Source: Paenibacillus methanolicus
GTDB lineage: Bacteria; Bacillota; Bacilli; Paenibacillales; Paenibacillaceae
Direction: 5' to 3'
NCBI RefSeq assembly: GCF_008124765.1
Contig: NZ_VNHS01000016.1
Location: 47,399 to 111,398, forward strand
DNA: 64,000 nucleotides
The first letter of the stretch is position 1. Each line of letters begins with the position of its first letter. Below, one piece after another: positions 8,057-17,381 of this stretch. Position numbers and translations under genes: made by a program. The notes under the pieces were generated by a model. That model did no database searches and was not told where the DNA came from. It saw only the letters and a list, made by a program, of their open reading frames with translations.

Positions 8057-10714
8057 TTATTCGAAACGAATTTCATCGATCCAGACGGTACCGCTGCCTC
8101 CGTGCCAGAACGTCATCGTCATCTGTCCGGGGCTGCTCCGGTCCACGCCGTTGGCGGCCAGATCAATCGCGATGTTTTTGTAGCCGGTCGTGACCGTATC
8201 CCCGCTGAATGCCGCCAACGTGCGGGTAACGCCGCCGATCGTCAGCTGGACGTGATTTTGCTCGCCGCCGTTCGCGCCTTTGACCCGAATGACCATCTTC
8301 GCGTAATTCCCGATGTTCTGGTTGATATCCGTGCCCAACCAGCCGTCGTTGTTATACTGCAGCTTCAACGCGCCGGATTCAATGACGCCTGCGTTATTCA
8401 CGAACCCGTTCGCGCCCGTCCATTTGCCCAGATCGTTGGCGCTCGGCCAGCCCGGCGAGTTATCGAAGTTATCCAGCACCAAGCTGCTCGTTCCGCCGCT
8501 GCCGTTGCCGCCGCCGCTAATCTGGATGAGATCCAGATCGGACGCCCACCCCGTCGGATTGGAGAAATGGATCGTGTTCGCGCCTGCATTCAGCTGCACC
8601 TGCGTCTGCACGGTACCGACCGTCGTCCAGCTCCCCGTGCTTGGCAGACTGAGCGTCGAAGGCGAGCCTCCGTTGACGCGAATTTGCATGGAACGCGCTT
8701 CCGCGCCGAGGTAAGACACCGTCATCGTATACGACCCGGCTGCCGACGCGCTGACGCCGTTAAACTGCAGCGTGCCGTCGTTGTTCCCGATATATCCGAC
8801 CTTCGAGCCTCCCGAGCAGGTGCCGCAGGCGGCAACGACGGCAGCGCCGGTCCGCGTATTGCCCGCGGCTTCCGCTTCATACGCCGTCCCGGTACCGCCG
8901 CCTCCGGAAGCATTGGTCGTCGCGCTTACGGAGCCGCTCGCGCCGGAGACGTTCCCCGCCGCATCTTTCGCCCGTACCGAATAGCCGTAGGTCGTGCTCG
9001 GGTTTAACCCGGTATCCGTGAAAGCGGCGGAGCTCGCGGAGCCTGCCCATACGCCGCCGCGATAAATATCATAGCCGGTTACGCCGACGTTGTCGGTGGA
9101 AGCCGACCACGTCAGACTCACGCTGCTCGACGTCTTCCCGCTTACCGCCACATTGCCCGGCACGCTCGGCGCCTGCGTATCCGCGCTTCCGCCGCCGCTG
9201 TAGCCGCCATTATACGGCGTTTGGGTCAGGCTATACGACAGCGTATTGTCCGACTTCAGCTGATCGAACGCGCCGAGGTTCTGATTCGCGGGATCCATGC
9301 CGATGCCCACTTTGCCAAGCGGCGTCCGGCCGCCCGTATAGTAGTTCGCGTTGGCAAATCTGGCGCTCGGCTTATACCCATAAGGGTCGAGAATCGAGAG
9401 CGCCAACGTGTACGTTCCCGCCGGCATATTGGACGGGATGGCGAAGGTGCCCGACACTTGATGCACGGCCGGCGCTTGATTATACTGGCGCGTCGCGCTG
9501 TTCCAGTCGTCGCCCGGCATCCACGTCCGGATGTCCGCGTTGTTGAAGATTCCTTTCCATGCTACCGTGCGATCGCTATTGAGCAAGCTGGCTTCCACCG
9601 GCCAGTTGTAGTAGAACGGCGCCGATCCTTTGTTCACGACTTGGAAGGCGACGTTCATCGATCCGCCGGGCTGCACGCTGCCGGAGAAGGTCGCTTGGTT
9701 AATGACGAACCGGTAGCCGAATTCCTTCTGCATCAGCGCGGCGCCTTCCGAGACGGCGGAATTGCCGGCATCGTACAGATCCACCCACCCGAGGCTGGTC
9801 GAATGCGTCTTCTTGATCCAATCGATGACATAGTTGCGATGGGTCGGATCGCTTAACGTGTCGTTCGGCGAATCGCCCGGCTGAATATGCTTCTGTCCCC
9901 AGTCGTAAGCAATCTCCCCTCCGTTGATTTGCGTTCGCCATACGTTGCGGGAGACGATGCCTTCCCCGCCGGCCAGGTCATCGATGAGCGCGAAAGAATC
10001 CCACAGGAACCCGAAGTTGAAATTTTGGAACGTGTCGGGATACCGCACCTGCACTTTCTTATTCTGGAACGCTTGCGAGGCCGCATTGCCAAGCGCCGTC
10101 TGGAAGGCGAGCGGAATCCGGTCGGTTCCGTCGGCCAGCTTATCCGGCCAAATATGATGCTCGCCCCAGTTCCCCCACAAGCCCAGCTCGACATACGCGA
10201 CCCGAGGATCGTTATCCCATGCTTGACCGAGCTTCTGGATGAACGCGGTCAGACGGTTTTTGAGCGTATCCGACGTCCACTGCGTCGCCACGTCTCCGTG
10301 AGGAACGCCTTCCGGCCAATACTCGCCGCCGTTCGGATAGACGATGAACACGCGCGGGATAACCTTTTTATTCTGACTCTCGATCCCTGCCCAGGCGGTG
10401 TTGCTCCAATCCTTGATCTTCTGCACGGAGTCTGTTGCCGCATTCTCCAAGTCGGTGTATTTGATATAGTGCTTGAACACCGTCCCGTATTCATGATTCG
10501 AGAATCCCGCGTCGTTCATGAACCGCGTCGGCCGAAATCCCTTGAACGGGTTCTTGAACGCCTCCTGCGTTTCCGTCAAGTTCACGCTGATCGGACCGAC
10601 CGCCGCGGACGCCGAGTCGACCAACGGCAGCGTCAATGCACCTCCTGATAGCAAGACAAATGACATTAATGCAGTAAACGCTTTCAAAAACGACCTTGAA
10701 AACTTACGTTGCAT
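8057..10714 (-). CDS. Secreted multidomain DUF4832 protein with FN3 and CBM
   Basis: An 885-residue exported protein. The signal peptide covers residues 1-38 (ASA/A). A DUF4832-type catalytic-like region covers about 45-490, with NPFKGFRP and VELGLWGNWGEHH; the WGE-H glutamate is a candidate active residue by analogy to TIM-barrel hydrolases. An FN3 domain follows at about 513-600, a CBM35-like module at about 611-732 (AYEAEAAG start, DLDLIQI end) and a C-terminal beta-sandwich module at about 745-885. Gly/Ser linkers separate them. The ATG follows AAAGGAGGG. Carbohydrate binding is well supported; hydrolysis is inference. It has its own promoter, a LacI-type operator and an intragenic cre. 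Confidence 0.85.
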   Translation of the reverse strand: MQRKFSRSFLKAFTALMSFVLLSGGALTLPLVDSASAAVGPISVNLTETQEAFKNPFKGFRPTRFMNDAGFSNHEYGTVFKHYIKYTDLENAATDSVQKIKDWSNTAWAGIESQNKKVIPRVFIVYPNGGEYWPEGVPHGDVATQWTSDTLKNRLTAFIQKLGQAWDNDPRVAYVELGLWGNWGEHHIWPDKLADGTDRIPLAFQTALGNAASQAFQNKKVQVRYPDTFQNFNFGFLWDSFALIDDLAGGEGIVSRNVWRTQINGGEIAYDWGQKHIQPGDSPNDTLSDPTHRNYVIDWIKKTHSTSLGWVDLYDAGNSAVSEGAALMQKEFGYRFVINQATFSGSVQPGGSMNVAFQVVNKGSAPFYYNWPVEASLLNSDRTVAWKGIFNNADIRTWMPGDDWNSATRQYNQAPAVHQVSGTFAIPSNMPAGTYTLALSILDPYGYKPSARFANANYYTGGRTPLGKVGIGMDPANQNLGAFDQLKSDNTLSYSLTQTPYNGGYSGGGSADTQAPSVPGNVAVSGKTSSSVSLTWSASTDNVGVTGYDIYRGGVWAGSASSAAFTDTGLNPSTTYGYSVRAKDAAGNVSGASGSVSATTNASGGGGTGTAYEAEAAGNTRTGAAVVAACGTCSGGSKVGYIGNNDGTLQFNGVSASAAGSYTMTVSYLGAEARSMQIRVNGGSPSTLSLPSTGSWTTVGTVQTQVQLNAGANTIHFSNPTGWASDLDLIQISGGGNGSGGTSSLVLDNFDNSPGWPSANDLGKWTGANGFVNNAGVIESGALKLQYNNDGWLGTDINQNIGNYAKMVIRVKGANGGEQNHVQLTIGGVTRTLAAFSGDTVTTGYKNIAIDLAANGVDRSSPGQMTMTFWHGGSGTVWIDEIRFE
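10673..10687. promoter_or_regulatory. cre site inside 5' end of DUF4832 gene
   Basis: On the minus strand TTGAAAGCGTTTACT fits WTGNAANCGNWNNCW perfectly. It lies about 28 bp inside the coding region, in the signal-peptide codons, where cre sites can act as roadblocks. Confidence 0.6.
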
Positions 10715-10753
10715 GAATCATCCCTCCTTTATCATTGGCGTTCGCGCAATTAG

Positions 10754-10761
10754 TTGCGCAA
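10754..10761. promoter_or_regulatory. Candidate LacI-family operator (DUF4832 gene)
   Basis: The perfect octamer TTGCGCAA lies just downstream of the predicted transcription start. A second, imperfect copy (TTCGCGCAA, 10741-10749) is adjacent. Both lie between the promoter and the ribosome binding site. Confidence 0.5.
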
Positions 10762-10776
10762 ACTTTTTGCGTTCTT

Positions 10777-10806
10777 AGTATAGTTCACCGGTACGTACGC
10801 CGTCAA
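10777..10806 (-). promoter_or_regulatory. SigA-type promoter of large DUF4832 gene
   Basis: Minus strand: -35 TTGACG (10806-10801), 18-bp spacer, -10 TATACT (10782-10777). The same -35 hexamer and spacer length appear at the lacI-type gene promoter. Confidence 0.65.
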
Positions 10807-10850
10807 CGAAATATTGGGCTCGCTTGCGAGCGCGCCTGCCGCCACGCAAA

Positions 10851-10896
10851 AAAAGAACCACTCTCCCGCTAACGAAGCGGAGATTGAGGTTCTTTT
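10851..10896 (-). terminator. Terminator of LacI-family gene
   Basis: A long hairpin whose outer arms are aaaagaacc/ggttctttt and whose inner arms are cgct/agcg. On the minus strand it is followed by seven U residues. Confidence 0.75.
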
Positions 10897-10996
10897 GCTT
10901 ATAATACGGGCCGTTCGCCTCGAAAGCGACGTCTTCCGCGACTCCTACGGGGACGGCCCCGCTCGAGGTCGGCTGCGCAGCGTTCTGCGGCTTTCT

Positions 10997-12010
10997 CTAC
11001 GCCATAGGAGCCACGCCGGCGCATGATTCCCGCTCGATAAGTTCGGTTTTCAGACTGATCTGAACTTCCGAAATGTTCTTGTTCGCGATCAACTCCACGA
11101 GCACTTTGACAATGAGCGAGCTGATATCGTATCGAAACCGGCGGACCGTCGTGAGCGGCGGCACCATGAACTCCGACAGTTTGACGTCGTCGAATCCGAC
11201 CAACGAGACGTCCGCCGGAATCCGGATGTTCATCTCGGCCAATCCCTTCATGGCCCCGAACGCCAGGATGTCGTTAAACGTAAAAATGGCGGTAATCGAC
11301 GGGTCTTCCCGCATCAATTGCTTCACGGCCTCGTAGCCATGCGCGGGATCGAAGGCGCCCATGGCGACCGCGGCGTCCACCCAAGGCAGCTTGAAATCGC
11401 GAAACGCGTCTTTGCACCCGTCCAGCCGATTGACGTTCACGAGATGATTTCGAGGGCCCGCAATAATCCCGATCTTCCGATGCCCCAATCCATGCAAGTA
11501 TCGAATGACCTCGTACGCGCCTTTACGGTTATCGTAGTCGATATAGTTGTGGCCGCTCTTATAGGTTCTTCCGTTCGTCAGCAAATACGGAATGCCGAGC
11601 CGCTCCAGCTCCTCGACCAACTTGTCGTTCGCCATGGGGTCGAAGATGAGGGCGGCGTCCGCTTTCTCCTCGGTCAAATACCTATAAGCCGGAGAGGACG
11701 GCGCATCCGCGCTATGCTTGACGATCTGGATCTGGTGGCCGTAGGCTTCGAATTCTTCCTTCAGGTGATTCAAGTCGGCCGAGGTCGACGGGTCGTTATC
11801 GAAGAAGTCGTTGGTACCCGGCACGATTACGGCGATATGATAGGGGATGCCTGCCAGCTTGGAGGGAGAGACGCCCGGCGTCAAATGTTCATTGGCTATC
11901 TCCAGCACTTTCCGGCGGGTCTCCTCGCTGAAATTGCCCTGATTGTTAATGATTCTGGACACCGTGCTGATCGACACGTTTGCTTTTTTTGCGATTTCTT
12001 TGAGCTTCAT
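10997..12010 (-). CDS. LacI-family transcriptional regulator
   Basis: A 337-residue repressor. The N-terminal helix-turn-helix is MKLKEIAKKANVSISTVSRI (residues 1-20), followed by a hinge and a periplasmic-binding-protein-like effector domain (for example DAALIFDPM, FDDVKLSEFM). The frame extends upstream to 12139, but GGGAGGG sits before the ATG at 12010 and family proteins start at the HTH. It lies beside the large DUF4832 gene. Octamers related to TTGCGCAA are found at its own promoter and three other promoters in the locus, so it is the likely local regulator, with a sugar as probable inducer (inference). Confidence 0.9.
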   Translation of the reverse strand: MKLKEIAKKANVSISTVSRIINNQGNFSEETRRKVLEIANEHLTPGVSPSKLAGIPYHIAVIVPGTNDFFDNDPSTSADLNHLKEEFEAYGHQIQIVKHSADAPSSPAYRYLTEEKADAALIFDPMANDKLVEELERLGIPYLLTNGRTYKSGHNYIDYDNRKGAYEVIRYLHGLGHRKIGIIAGPRNHLVNVNRLDGCKDAFRDFKLPWVDAAVAMGAFDPAHGYEAVKQLMREDPSITAIFTFNDILAFGAMKGLAEMNIRIPADVSLVGFDDVKLSEFMVPPLTTVRRFRYDISSLIVKVLVELIANKNISEVQISLKTELIERESCAGVAPMA

Positions 12011-12040
12011 GCGCGCTCCCTCCCATCCCCGCGAAAATTT

Positions 12041-12048
12041 TTGCACAA
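12041..12048. promoter_or_regulatory. Candidate autoregulatory LacI-type operator
   Basis: TTGCACAA, one base from TTGCGCAA, lies immediately downstream of the -10 box of the regulator's own promoter, overlapping the predicted start point. Confidence 0.4.
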
Positions 12049-12055
12049 TAAGGAA

Positions 12056-12085
12056 ATTATAGCGTTGATTTGTGTATGCCGTCAA
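12056..12085 (-). promoter_or_regulatory. SigA promoter of LacI-family gene
   Basis: Minus strand: -35 TTGACG (12085-12080), 18-bp spacer, consensus -10 TATAAT (12061-12056). Confidence 0.7.
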
Positions 12086-12234
12086 ACGCGCGGGATTAGC
12101 CTTCCTTTCGCGAGAGTTCGCGACTCTGCGGACATCCATCCATCGAAGAAACCTCGTCCTACGCGAACAACATTTTCTATATGCGATCCGCTGCTGTTCG
12201 ATGTCCCGCTCTTGCCGAGCGTCACCTTCCGTCT

Positions 12235-12987
12235 CTAATCCGCGTTCGGACCCGGATAGACAAACCGCATGCCATGAGGGAAATACCGGTTGAAATAGCT
12301 GTGCGTATGTACGCCTTCCGGATCCATTTCCAGGAGAACCTGCCCGCTTCCGCCTGGCATCTTCGGTTTGAGCATCTCGTAGACCTTTCTCGTATGGGGA
12401 ACCATGTCCCCCAGCAAGTTAGCGCGCCCTACGCCTTCCCGCTCGCCGACATACATGTACAGGCGGATATCGTTCTTGGCAAAGGCGTTGTTCTCCACGA
12501 ACGTCAACATATTCGGGTACCACAGGGAAGCCGACATTAAGATGAACCGGCCAAAATGGTCCGGCTTCCGAAACGCCGCATAGAACGAAATGAGTCCGCC
12601 AAAAGAGCCGCCGGCAATCCCGATTTGGGAGGGGTCCTCCGTGACCCGGTACCGTTCTCTCACGTAAGGCATCACCTGCTCCGTCACGAAGCTTAAGTAC
12701 TTGTCGCCTTCGCCGCCCAAACATTCGCCCTCCTGCAGCGGTTCCGCCTCCCAAGGCGTATATTCCACATCCCGCCGGATCGGCTCGATCCCGACAAACA
12801 CCACCTCTTGCGTCACGCCACGAGCAAAATCCGCCTCTAACGCTTCTATCGAGCCCTCGAACAAATAGCGGCCATCCTGAACAATCACGGCCGGAAATCG
12901 CGCCGACTCGTCGTCCAGATAAGATGGGGGCGTATAGATCTGAATCGTTCTATTCTCGAACTGACATGTGCTGAGCTGGCCCCGCAT
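12235..12987 (-). CDS. Alpha/beta-hydrolase esterase (esterase D / Fes-like)
   Basis: A 250-residue cytoplasmic alpha/beta hydrolase of the putative-esterase family that includes esterase D and enterochelin esterase. The nucleophile elbow is GIAGGSFGGLISFY, with the Ser near residue 129; a C-terminal GVHTHSYF supplies a candidate catalytic His. The ATG follows AAGGAGATGAACAC. It lies next to the carbohydrate locus with its own upstream region, so a role in removing acyl groups from sugars is possible, though siderophore or xenobiotic esters cannot be excluded. Confidence 0.75.
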   Translation of the reverse strand: MRGQLSTCQFENRTIQIYTPPSYLDDESARFPAVIVQDGRYLFEGSIEALEADFARGVTQEVVFVGIEPIRRDVEYTPWEAEPLQEGECLGGEGDKYLSFVTEQVMPYVRERYRVTEDPSQIGIAGGSFGGLISFYAAFRKPDHFGRFILMSASLWYPNMLTFVENNAFAKNDIRLYMYVGEREGVGRANLLGDMVPHTRKVYEMLKPKMPGGSGQVLLEMDPEGVHTHSYFNRYFPHGMRFVYPGPNAD

Positions 12988-13106
12988 GTGTTCATCTCCT
13001 TGTGCTTGTCCTCAATTCATGCAATCAGTATATCAAATCATAGTTGTGCGGCAGAGTAGCGGTGGGCGATCGGCAGCGAGGGTTGCAGGCCAAACAACGT
13101 GATCAA

Positions 13107-13138
13107 AGAAAAAAACGGCCTTAAAGACCGTTTTTTTA
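13107..13138 (-). terminator. Terminator of chemotaxis receptor gene
   Basis: The inverted repeat aaaaacggcctt/aaagaccgttttt is flanked by A and T tracts. It ends the minus-strand receptor gene and lies upstream of the esterase gene. Confidence 0.75.
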
Positions 13139-13203
13139 ACCGTGATGGATTCAATTATACATCCGTCCACAGTTGCCGCCGAATGCCTCGCTTGCTATTC
13201 ATG

Positions 13204-14898
13204 TTAAACTTTAAACTTCGTCACGAGTGCTTCCAAGCTTCGAGAATCTTTGCCAAGCAAGTCCGTAAGCGAAGCAACCTCCTGGACTAAAGCGCTTTGC
13301 TTGGCCGTCATCTCGTTTACGGCTTTCACTCCCGTAAGCGATTCTTCGGCAATAGTGGCCATTTCGGAAACAGAGGCCGCGATTTCTTCGGAGCCTGCCG
13401 CCATTTGTTCGCTAACAGCGGACACCTCCTGGACTTGCCAAGCCACTTGCTGAGTGGATTTCAGAATGTTTTCGAATGATTCTATGGCTTCTTCAATCTT
13501 CTTTTGCCCCGTCCCTACTTCACTCGTCACTTGCTGCATCGCCTGCTCGGTTTCTTGAGAGTCTTTCATAATATCTTGCAGCAATTCGAAGATTTGCCCT
13601 GCCGAAGCAGAGGAATGCTCCGCCAATGACCGGATCTCGCTGGCCACTACAGAGAAACCTCTTCCATGTTCGCCCGCTCTTGCCGCTTCAATGGACGCAT
13701 TTAACGAAAGCAAATTCGTTTGATTCGAAATTTCCGTGATCGCGCTAACAATTTTCCCAATATGAGAAGAGCGTTCTTTCAAGTTGGATACGATTTCGAC
13801 CGTGACACTTACTGAATCGCTAATTTGGGCCATCTGCTTGCCGACTTGCTGGATAAAGTTCACGCCGCTGGCCGCCTCTTTCTCCGTACCCTTTGCGATA
13901 GCGGCAAGATCTTCCGCGGATACGGCGATACGCTGCACGCCTACAGACATTTCATGGATGGCATGTGAAGCATCCAACGTGCCTTGCACGGAGGTTGTCG
14001 CCCCTTGCTCAATATGGACTCCCCGTCTCGTAATTTCCGCTGTCGCACTTGCCGTTTCTATCGTATTTTCGACCAATTTACTCGACGAGCTCAATACGCT
14101 ACGGGAAGCATTCCGGACATCGGTAATAATGGATTGCAGGGTCTCGAACATCGCATTCAAGGATTTCGAGATTTCGCCAATTTCATCCTTGCCCGCGTAG
14201 TCCAGTCGTCCGGTAAGATCGCCCCCGCTCTGCGCGATTTCGGCGATTTTGTCATTGACGAACTTAAGCGGTTTCAACTTAACGAAAATAATAATAAATA
14301 TTGCAAAGACTGCTCCAAACGTAACGATAAGCAAAAGAATCGTTACCAACAGCATCAGGCTTGCTTTTTGCTGTGCGGTATCGGCTTCCTTCTCCGCTCT
14401 CGTATTCATCTTTTGTTGAAACTGCTCCAGCGGTTCCATAATGATTTTTTTATTCGCCTCATAATTGCTGTCAAACATCAGTTCCCGCGCTTTGGTGAAA
14501 TCGTTGTCCGCCACGGCTTTCATTGCCGCATTTTCGATTTGGACAAGCGCATCCGAATTTTGTTTGGACGCTGCAATAAGATCCAGCTCTTCTTTAGGCG
14601 CGCCCAATGCGGTCAATCGCTCTACGACATGATCTCTCGTTTTGGTCTCGTTGACTTCTTTCCAATAGTTATCATAGCGGACTTTATCTCCGAACTGCAC
14701 GAAAGCTCTTGCCTCGTTAGTCAAATAGTCCGAGGAGTTGGCTAAATCGATCCCTAATTGCTTGAATTCCGCTTGCATTTTAACTGTGCTGCGTTCCTGC
14801 GCTACGCTCTGTTGAAGGCTATAGACACTAACTCCGTTCAAGACGGTCAGAAAGATAAACACGCCACTCATCACTTTAAGCCAGGAAGAAATCTTCAT
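13204..14898 (-). CDS. Methyl-accepting chemotaxis protein
   Basis: A 564-residue membrane receptor. One membrane helix lies at about residues 8-30, followed by an extracytoplasmic four-helix-bundle sensor (about 31-180), a second membrane helix (about 185-210) and a HAMP domain. The cytoplasmic signalling coiled coil has the conserved hairpin NQTNLLSLNASIEAARAGEH near residue 390, which binds CheA and CheW. The ATG follows AGGGGTGGG. No other chemotaxis genes are nearby, so it is an orphan receptor that must use a distant Che system. The ligand is unknown. A GCCGATAA motif upstream suggests SigD control. Confidence 0.92.
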   Translation of the reverse strand: MKISSWLKVMSGVFIFLTVLNGVSVYSLQQSVAQERSTVKMQAEFKQLGIDLANSSDYLTNEARAFVQFGDKVRYDNYWKEVNETKTRDHVVERLTALGAPKEELDLIAASKQNSDALVQIENAAMKAVADNDFTKARELMFDSNYEANKKIIMEPLEQFQQKMNTRAEKEADTAQQKASLMLLVTILLLIVTFGAVFAIFIIIFVKLKPLKFVNDKIAEIAQSGGDLTGRLDYAGKDEIGEISKSLNAMFETLQSIITDVRNASRSVLSSSSKLVENTIETASATAEITRRGVHIEQGATTSVQGTLDASHAIHEMSVGVQRIAVSAEDLAAIAKGTEKEAASGVNFIQQVGKQMAQISDSVSVTVEIVSNLKERSSHIGKIVSAITEISNQTNLLSLNASIEAARAGEHGRGFSVVASEIRSLAEHSSASAGQIFELLQDIMKDSQETEQAMQQVTSEVGTGQKKIEEAIESFENILKSTQQVAWQVQEVSAVSEQMAAGSEEIAASVSEMATIAEESLTGVKAVNEMTAKQSALVQEVASLTDLLGKDSRSLEALVTKFKV

Positions 14899-14937
14899 TA
14901 TAAGCCCACCCCTGTATGAAAAAGTCCTTATGAGACT

Positions 14938-14945
14938 TTATCGGC
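14938..14945 (-). promoter_or_regulatory. SigD-like -10 element before receptor gene
   Basis: On the minus strand GCCGATAA matches the motility sigma factor -10 consensus exactly, 40 bp before the start codon. No TAAA -35 box is found 14-16 bp further upstream, so the promoter is incomplete or degenerate. Confidence 0.3.
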
Positions 14946-15038
14946 CGACTTTATTCGACAAGAGATAGGTCTTTATATCCTTTTATTAAGAGGCGGTTCA
15001 AAAAGCAATACGCTCGGCTTTTAGTTATTTGTACGAAC

Positions 15039-15070
15039 CAAAAAAGCCAGCCTTATTCGACTGGCTCTTA
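15039..15070 (-). terminator. Terminator of topB
   Basis: Stem agccag/ctggct with a 10-base loop, followed on the minus strand by six U residues, about 56 bp after the topB stop. Confidence 0.65.
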
Positions 15071-15125
15071 GGTTTGGCAAACCCTCCGGAGCATCACACA
15101 ACAACATGCCCGACTTACTCGCTAA

Positions 15126-17321
15126 TTACTTCTTCTCGTCCTTGCCCTCCAGCGCGGCCTTCAAGGCGTCGGCCAATCCACCGGTCAACGATACCTTATC
15201 GCTGAACTGCTCGACGAGCCGCTTCTGCTGATGCTTATTGATCCGCCCGCCGCCGGCTTTGTCCTCCAGCATCTCGATGACATTACACGGGCGGCACTGC
15301 GCGTATTTGCCCGCTTTGCCGGTGTGGATCTCCATCTTCTTATGACATCGCGGACAACGCTTGTTCGACAGCGCCGGCTCGGCCGCGCGGCGGTAACCGC
15401 ATTCGCGATCCTGACACACGAACGTCTTGCCGCGCTTGCCGTTGACCTCCATCATTCGCTTGCCGCATTCCGGGCAATGGGCATGAGACAGGTTGTGCGG
15501 TTTATATTCCTTCGCATCCTGCTTCACCTCGTTCACCCACGCCGCAGCCTGCTGCCGGATGCTTGCCATGAACTTCTTCGCATCGCCTTGCCCTTTCGCA
15601 ATGCGCTCCAGCTCCCGCTCCCACGCCGCGGTCAGCTCCGGACTGCGAAGCTCCTTCGAGGCCAGCTCGATGAGCTGCTTGCCTTTGCCGGTCGGCACCA
15701 GCCGATTGCCTTGACGATCGATCGTCTGCGAGGACAGCAGCTTCTCGATAATATCCGCGCGCGTGGCCGGGGTGCCCAGCCCGTATTTCTCCATCTTGGA
15801 CAGCAATCCCGCTTCCGTGTAACGCGCAGGCGGTTGCGTCTTTCCTTCGCGGAACCGGTTTTGCTTCAAGGTTAGCGACTGTCCGGAAGCGAGCGCCGGC
15901 AGTAGCTGTCCGCCGCCGCCTGCCTCTCGCGCCGCTGCCCTACCTCCGTCCGCTGCCGCCTCGTCGCTGCCATCATCCTCGCCATCCGACCAATCGGCGT
16001 CCTGCACGCTGCCGTACGCTTCCTTCCAGCCGGCTTCCTTCAGGACGTTGCCTTTGGCGTAGAAGCGATCTTCGCCGATCCGGATGACCACGCCGGTCTC
16101 GTCATATCGGCAGGGCGGGCTGAACATCGCAAGGAACCGTCTGACGATCAATTCATGCAGTTTCCTCTCTTCCGGGCTAAGCGCAGACAGATTGACATAT
16201 TGCTCCGTCGGAATAATCGCATGGTGATCGCTCACCTTGCCGTCGTCGACGATGCGCTTCGTGACCGCCAGCGGCGTCCGAAGCAGCTTGCGCGCAAGCG
16301 CCGCATAAGGCCCGACTGCAATGCTCTCCATTCGACCCTTCAGCGTCGGCACCATGTCGGAGGACAAATAACGCGAGTCCGTCCGCGGATACGTCACCAG
16401 CTTATGCTGTTCATACAGCCGCTGCAGCACGTTCGACGTCTGCTTCGCCGAGAAGCCAAGCCGCGTGTTCGCATCCCGCTGCAGCTCGGTCAGATCGTAC
16501 GCCTGCGGATGAGGCTCGCTTCGCTCTACCGTCCGCAACCGCTCGACGACCGCCGGCTTACCCTTCGTACGGGCCACGACGGCTTCCGCCTCCGCCTGCG
16601 TCCACAACCTTCCGTCATGCCCTTCCTCGCTGCGCCAAGCGGCTTGGAAGCCCTCGCCGGCGAACTCCGCGGACACCGTCCAGAACGGCTTCGGCACGAA
16701 GCCGCTAATCTCGCGTTCGCGCTCCATCAGCATCCCGAGCGTCGGCGTCTGCACCCGGCCTGCCGATAGCTGCGCATTGTACTTGCTGGTCAAAGCCCGC
16801 GTAACATTCAAGCCAACCAGCCAATCGGCTTCCGCCCGGCATACGGCCGAAGCATACAGCCGGTCATATTCGCGACCCGGCTTCAGCGACGCGAAGCCGT
16901 CTTGGATCGCCTTATCCGTCTGCGACGAAATCCAGAGCCGCTTGAACGGCTTCTTCCAATGCGCCAGCTCCATAATCCAGCGGGCAACGAGCTCCCCCTC
17001 CCGCCCTGCGTCCGTGGCGATGATCAGCTCGCCGATATCGGGCCGCTTGCATAATTGGAGGACGGCCTTGAACTGGCCGGATGTCTCCTTCAGCGGCTTC
17101 AGCGTCATCCGGTCCGGCATGATCGGCAGATCCTCCAGGTTCCAGGTTTTGTACTTCGGATCGTAATCCTCCGGCTCGGCGAGGCCGACGAGGTGGCCGA
17201 GCGCCCACGTTACCACATAGGACGGGCCTTCGATGTAACTTTTGTTCTTATTCGTACAGCCGAGCACGCGAGCGATTTCCCGCGCGACGCTGGGCTTTTC
17301 CGCCAATACGAGCGATTTCAT
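15126..17321 (-). CDS. topB: DNA topoisomerase III
   Basis: A 731-residue type IA topoisomerase that relaxes and decatenates DNA. The TOPRIM domain starts SLVLAEKPSVAREIARVLG and includes IIATDAGREGELVARW near residue 100. The active-site Tyr lies in LVTYPRTDSRYLS near residue 310. The C-terminus has two Zn-ribbon-like Cys4 motifs (CPECGKRM..CQDRECG and CPRCHKKM..CRPC). The ATG follows AGGGGGAAAGAGCAG. A Gly/Ala/Asp-rich insert lies at about residues 445-475. It is a single-gene unit bounded by terminators. Confidence 0.95.
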   Translation of the reverse strand: MKSLVLAEKPSVAREIARVLGCTNKNKSYIEGPSYVVTWALGHLVGLAEPEDYDPKYKTWNLEDLPIMPDRMTLKPLKETSGQFKAVLQLCKRPDIGELIIATDAGREGELVARWIMELAHWKKPFKRLWISSQTDKAIQDGFASLKPGREYDRLYASAVCRAEADWLVGLNVTRALTSKYNAQLSAGRVQTPTLGMLMEREREISGFVPKPFWTVSAEFAGEGFQAAWRSEEGHDGRLWTQAEAEAVVARTKGKPAVVERLRTVERSEPHPQAYDLTELQRDANTRLGFSAKQTSNVLQRLYEQHKLVTYPRTDSRYLSSDMVPTLKGRMESIAVGPYAALARKLLRTPLAVTKRIVDDGKVSDHHAIIPTEQYVNLSALSPEERKLHELIVRRFLAMFSPPCRYDETGVVIRIGEDRFYAKGNVLKEAGWKEAYGSVQDADWSDGEDDGSDEAAADGGRAAAREAGGGGQLLPALASGQSLTLKQNRFREGKTQPPARYTEAGLLSKMEKYGLGTPATRADIIEKLLSSQTIDRQGNRLVPTGKGKQLIELASKELRSPELTAAWERELERIAKGQGDAKKFMASIRQQAAAWVNEVKQDAKEYKPHNLSHAHCPECGKRMMEVNGKRGKTFVCQDRECGYRRAAEPALSNKRCPRCHKKMEIHTGKAGKYAQCRPCNVIEMLEDKAGGGRINKHQQKRLVEQFSDKVSLTGGLADALKAALEGKDEKK

Positions 17322-17381
17322 CTGCTCTTTCCCCCTGCAATTGTCATACTCCCATTATCGAATAAGCGCGGGAATAATGTC

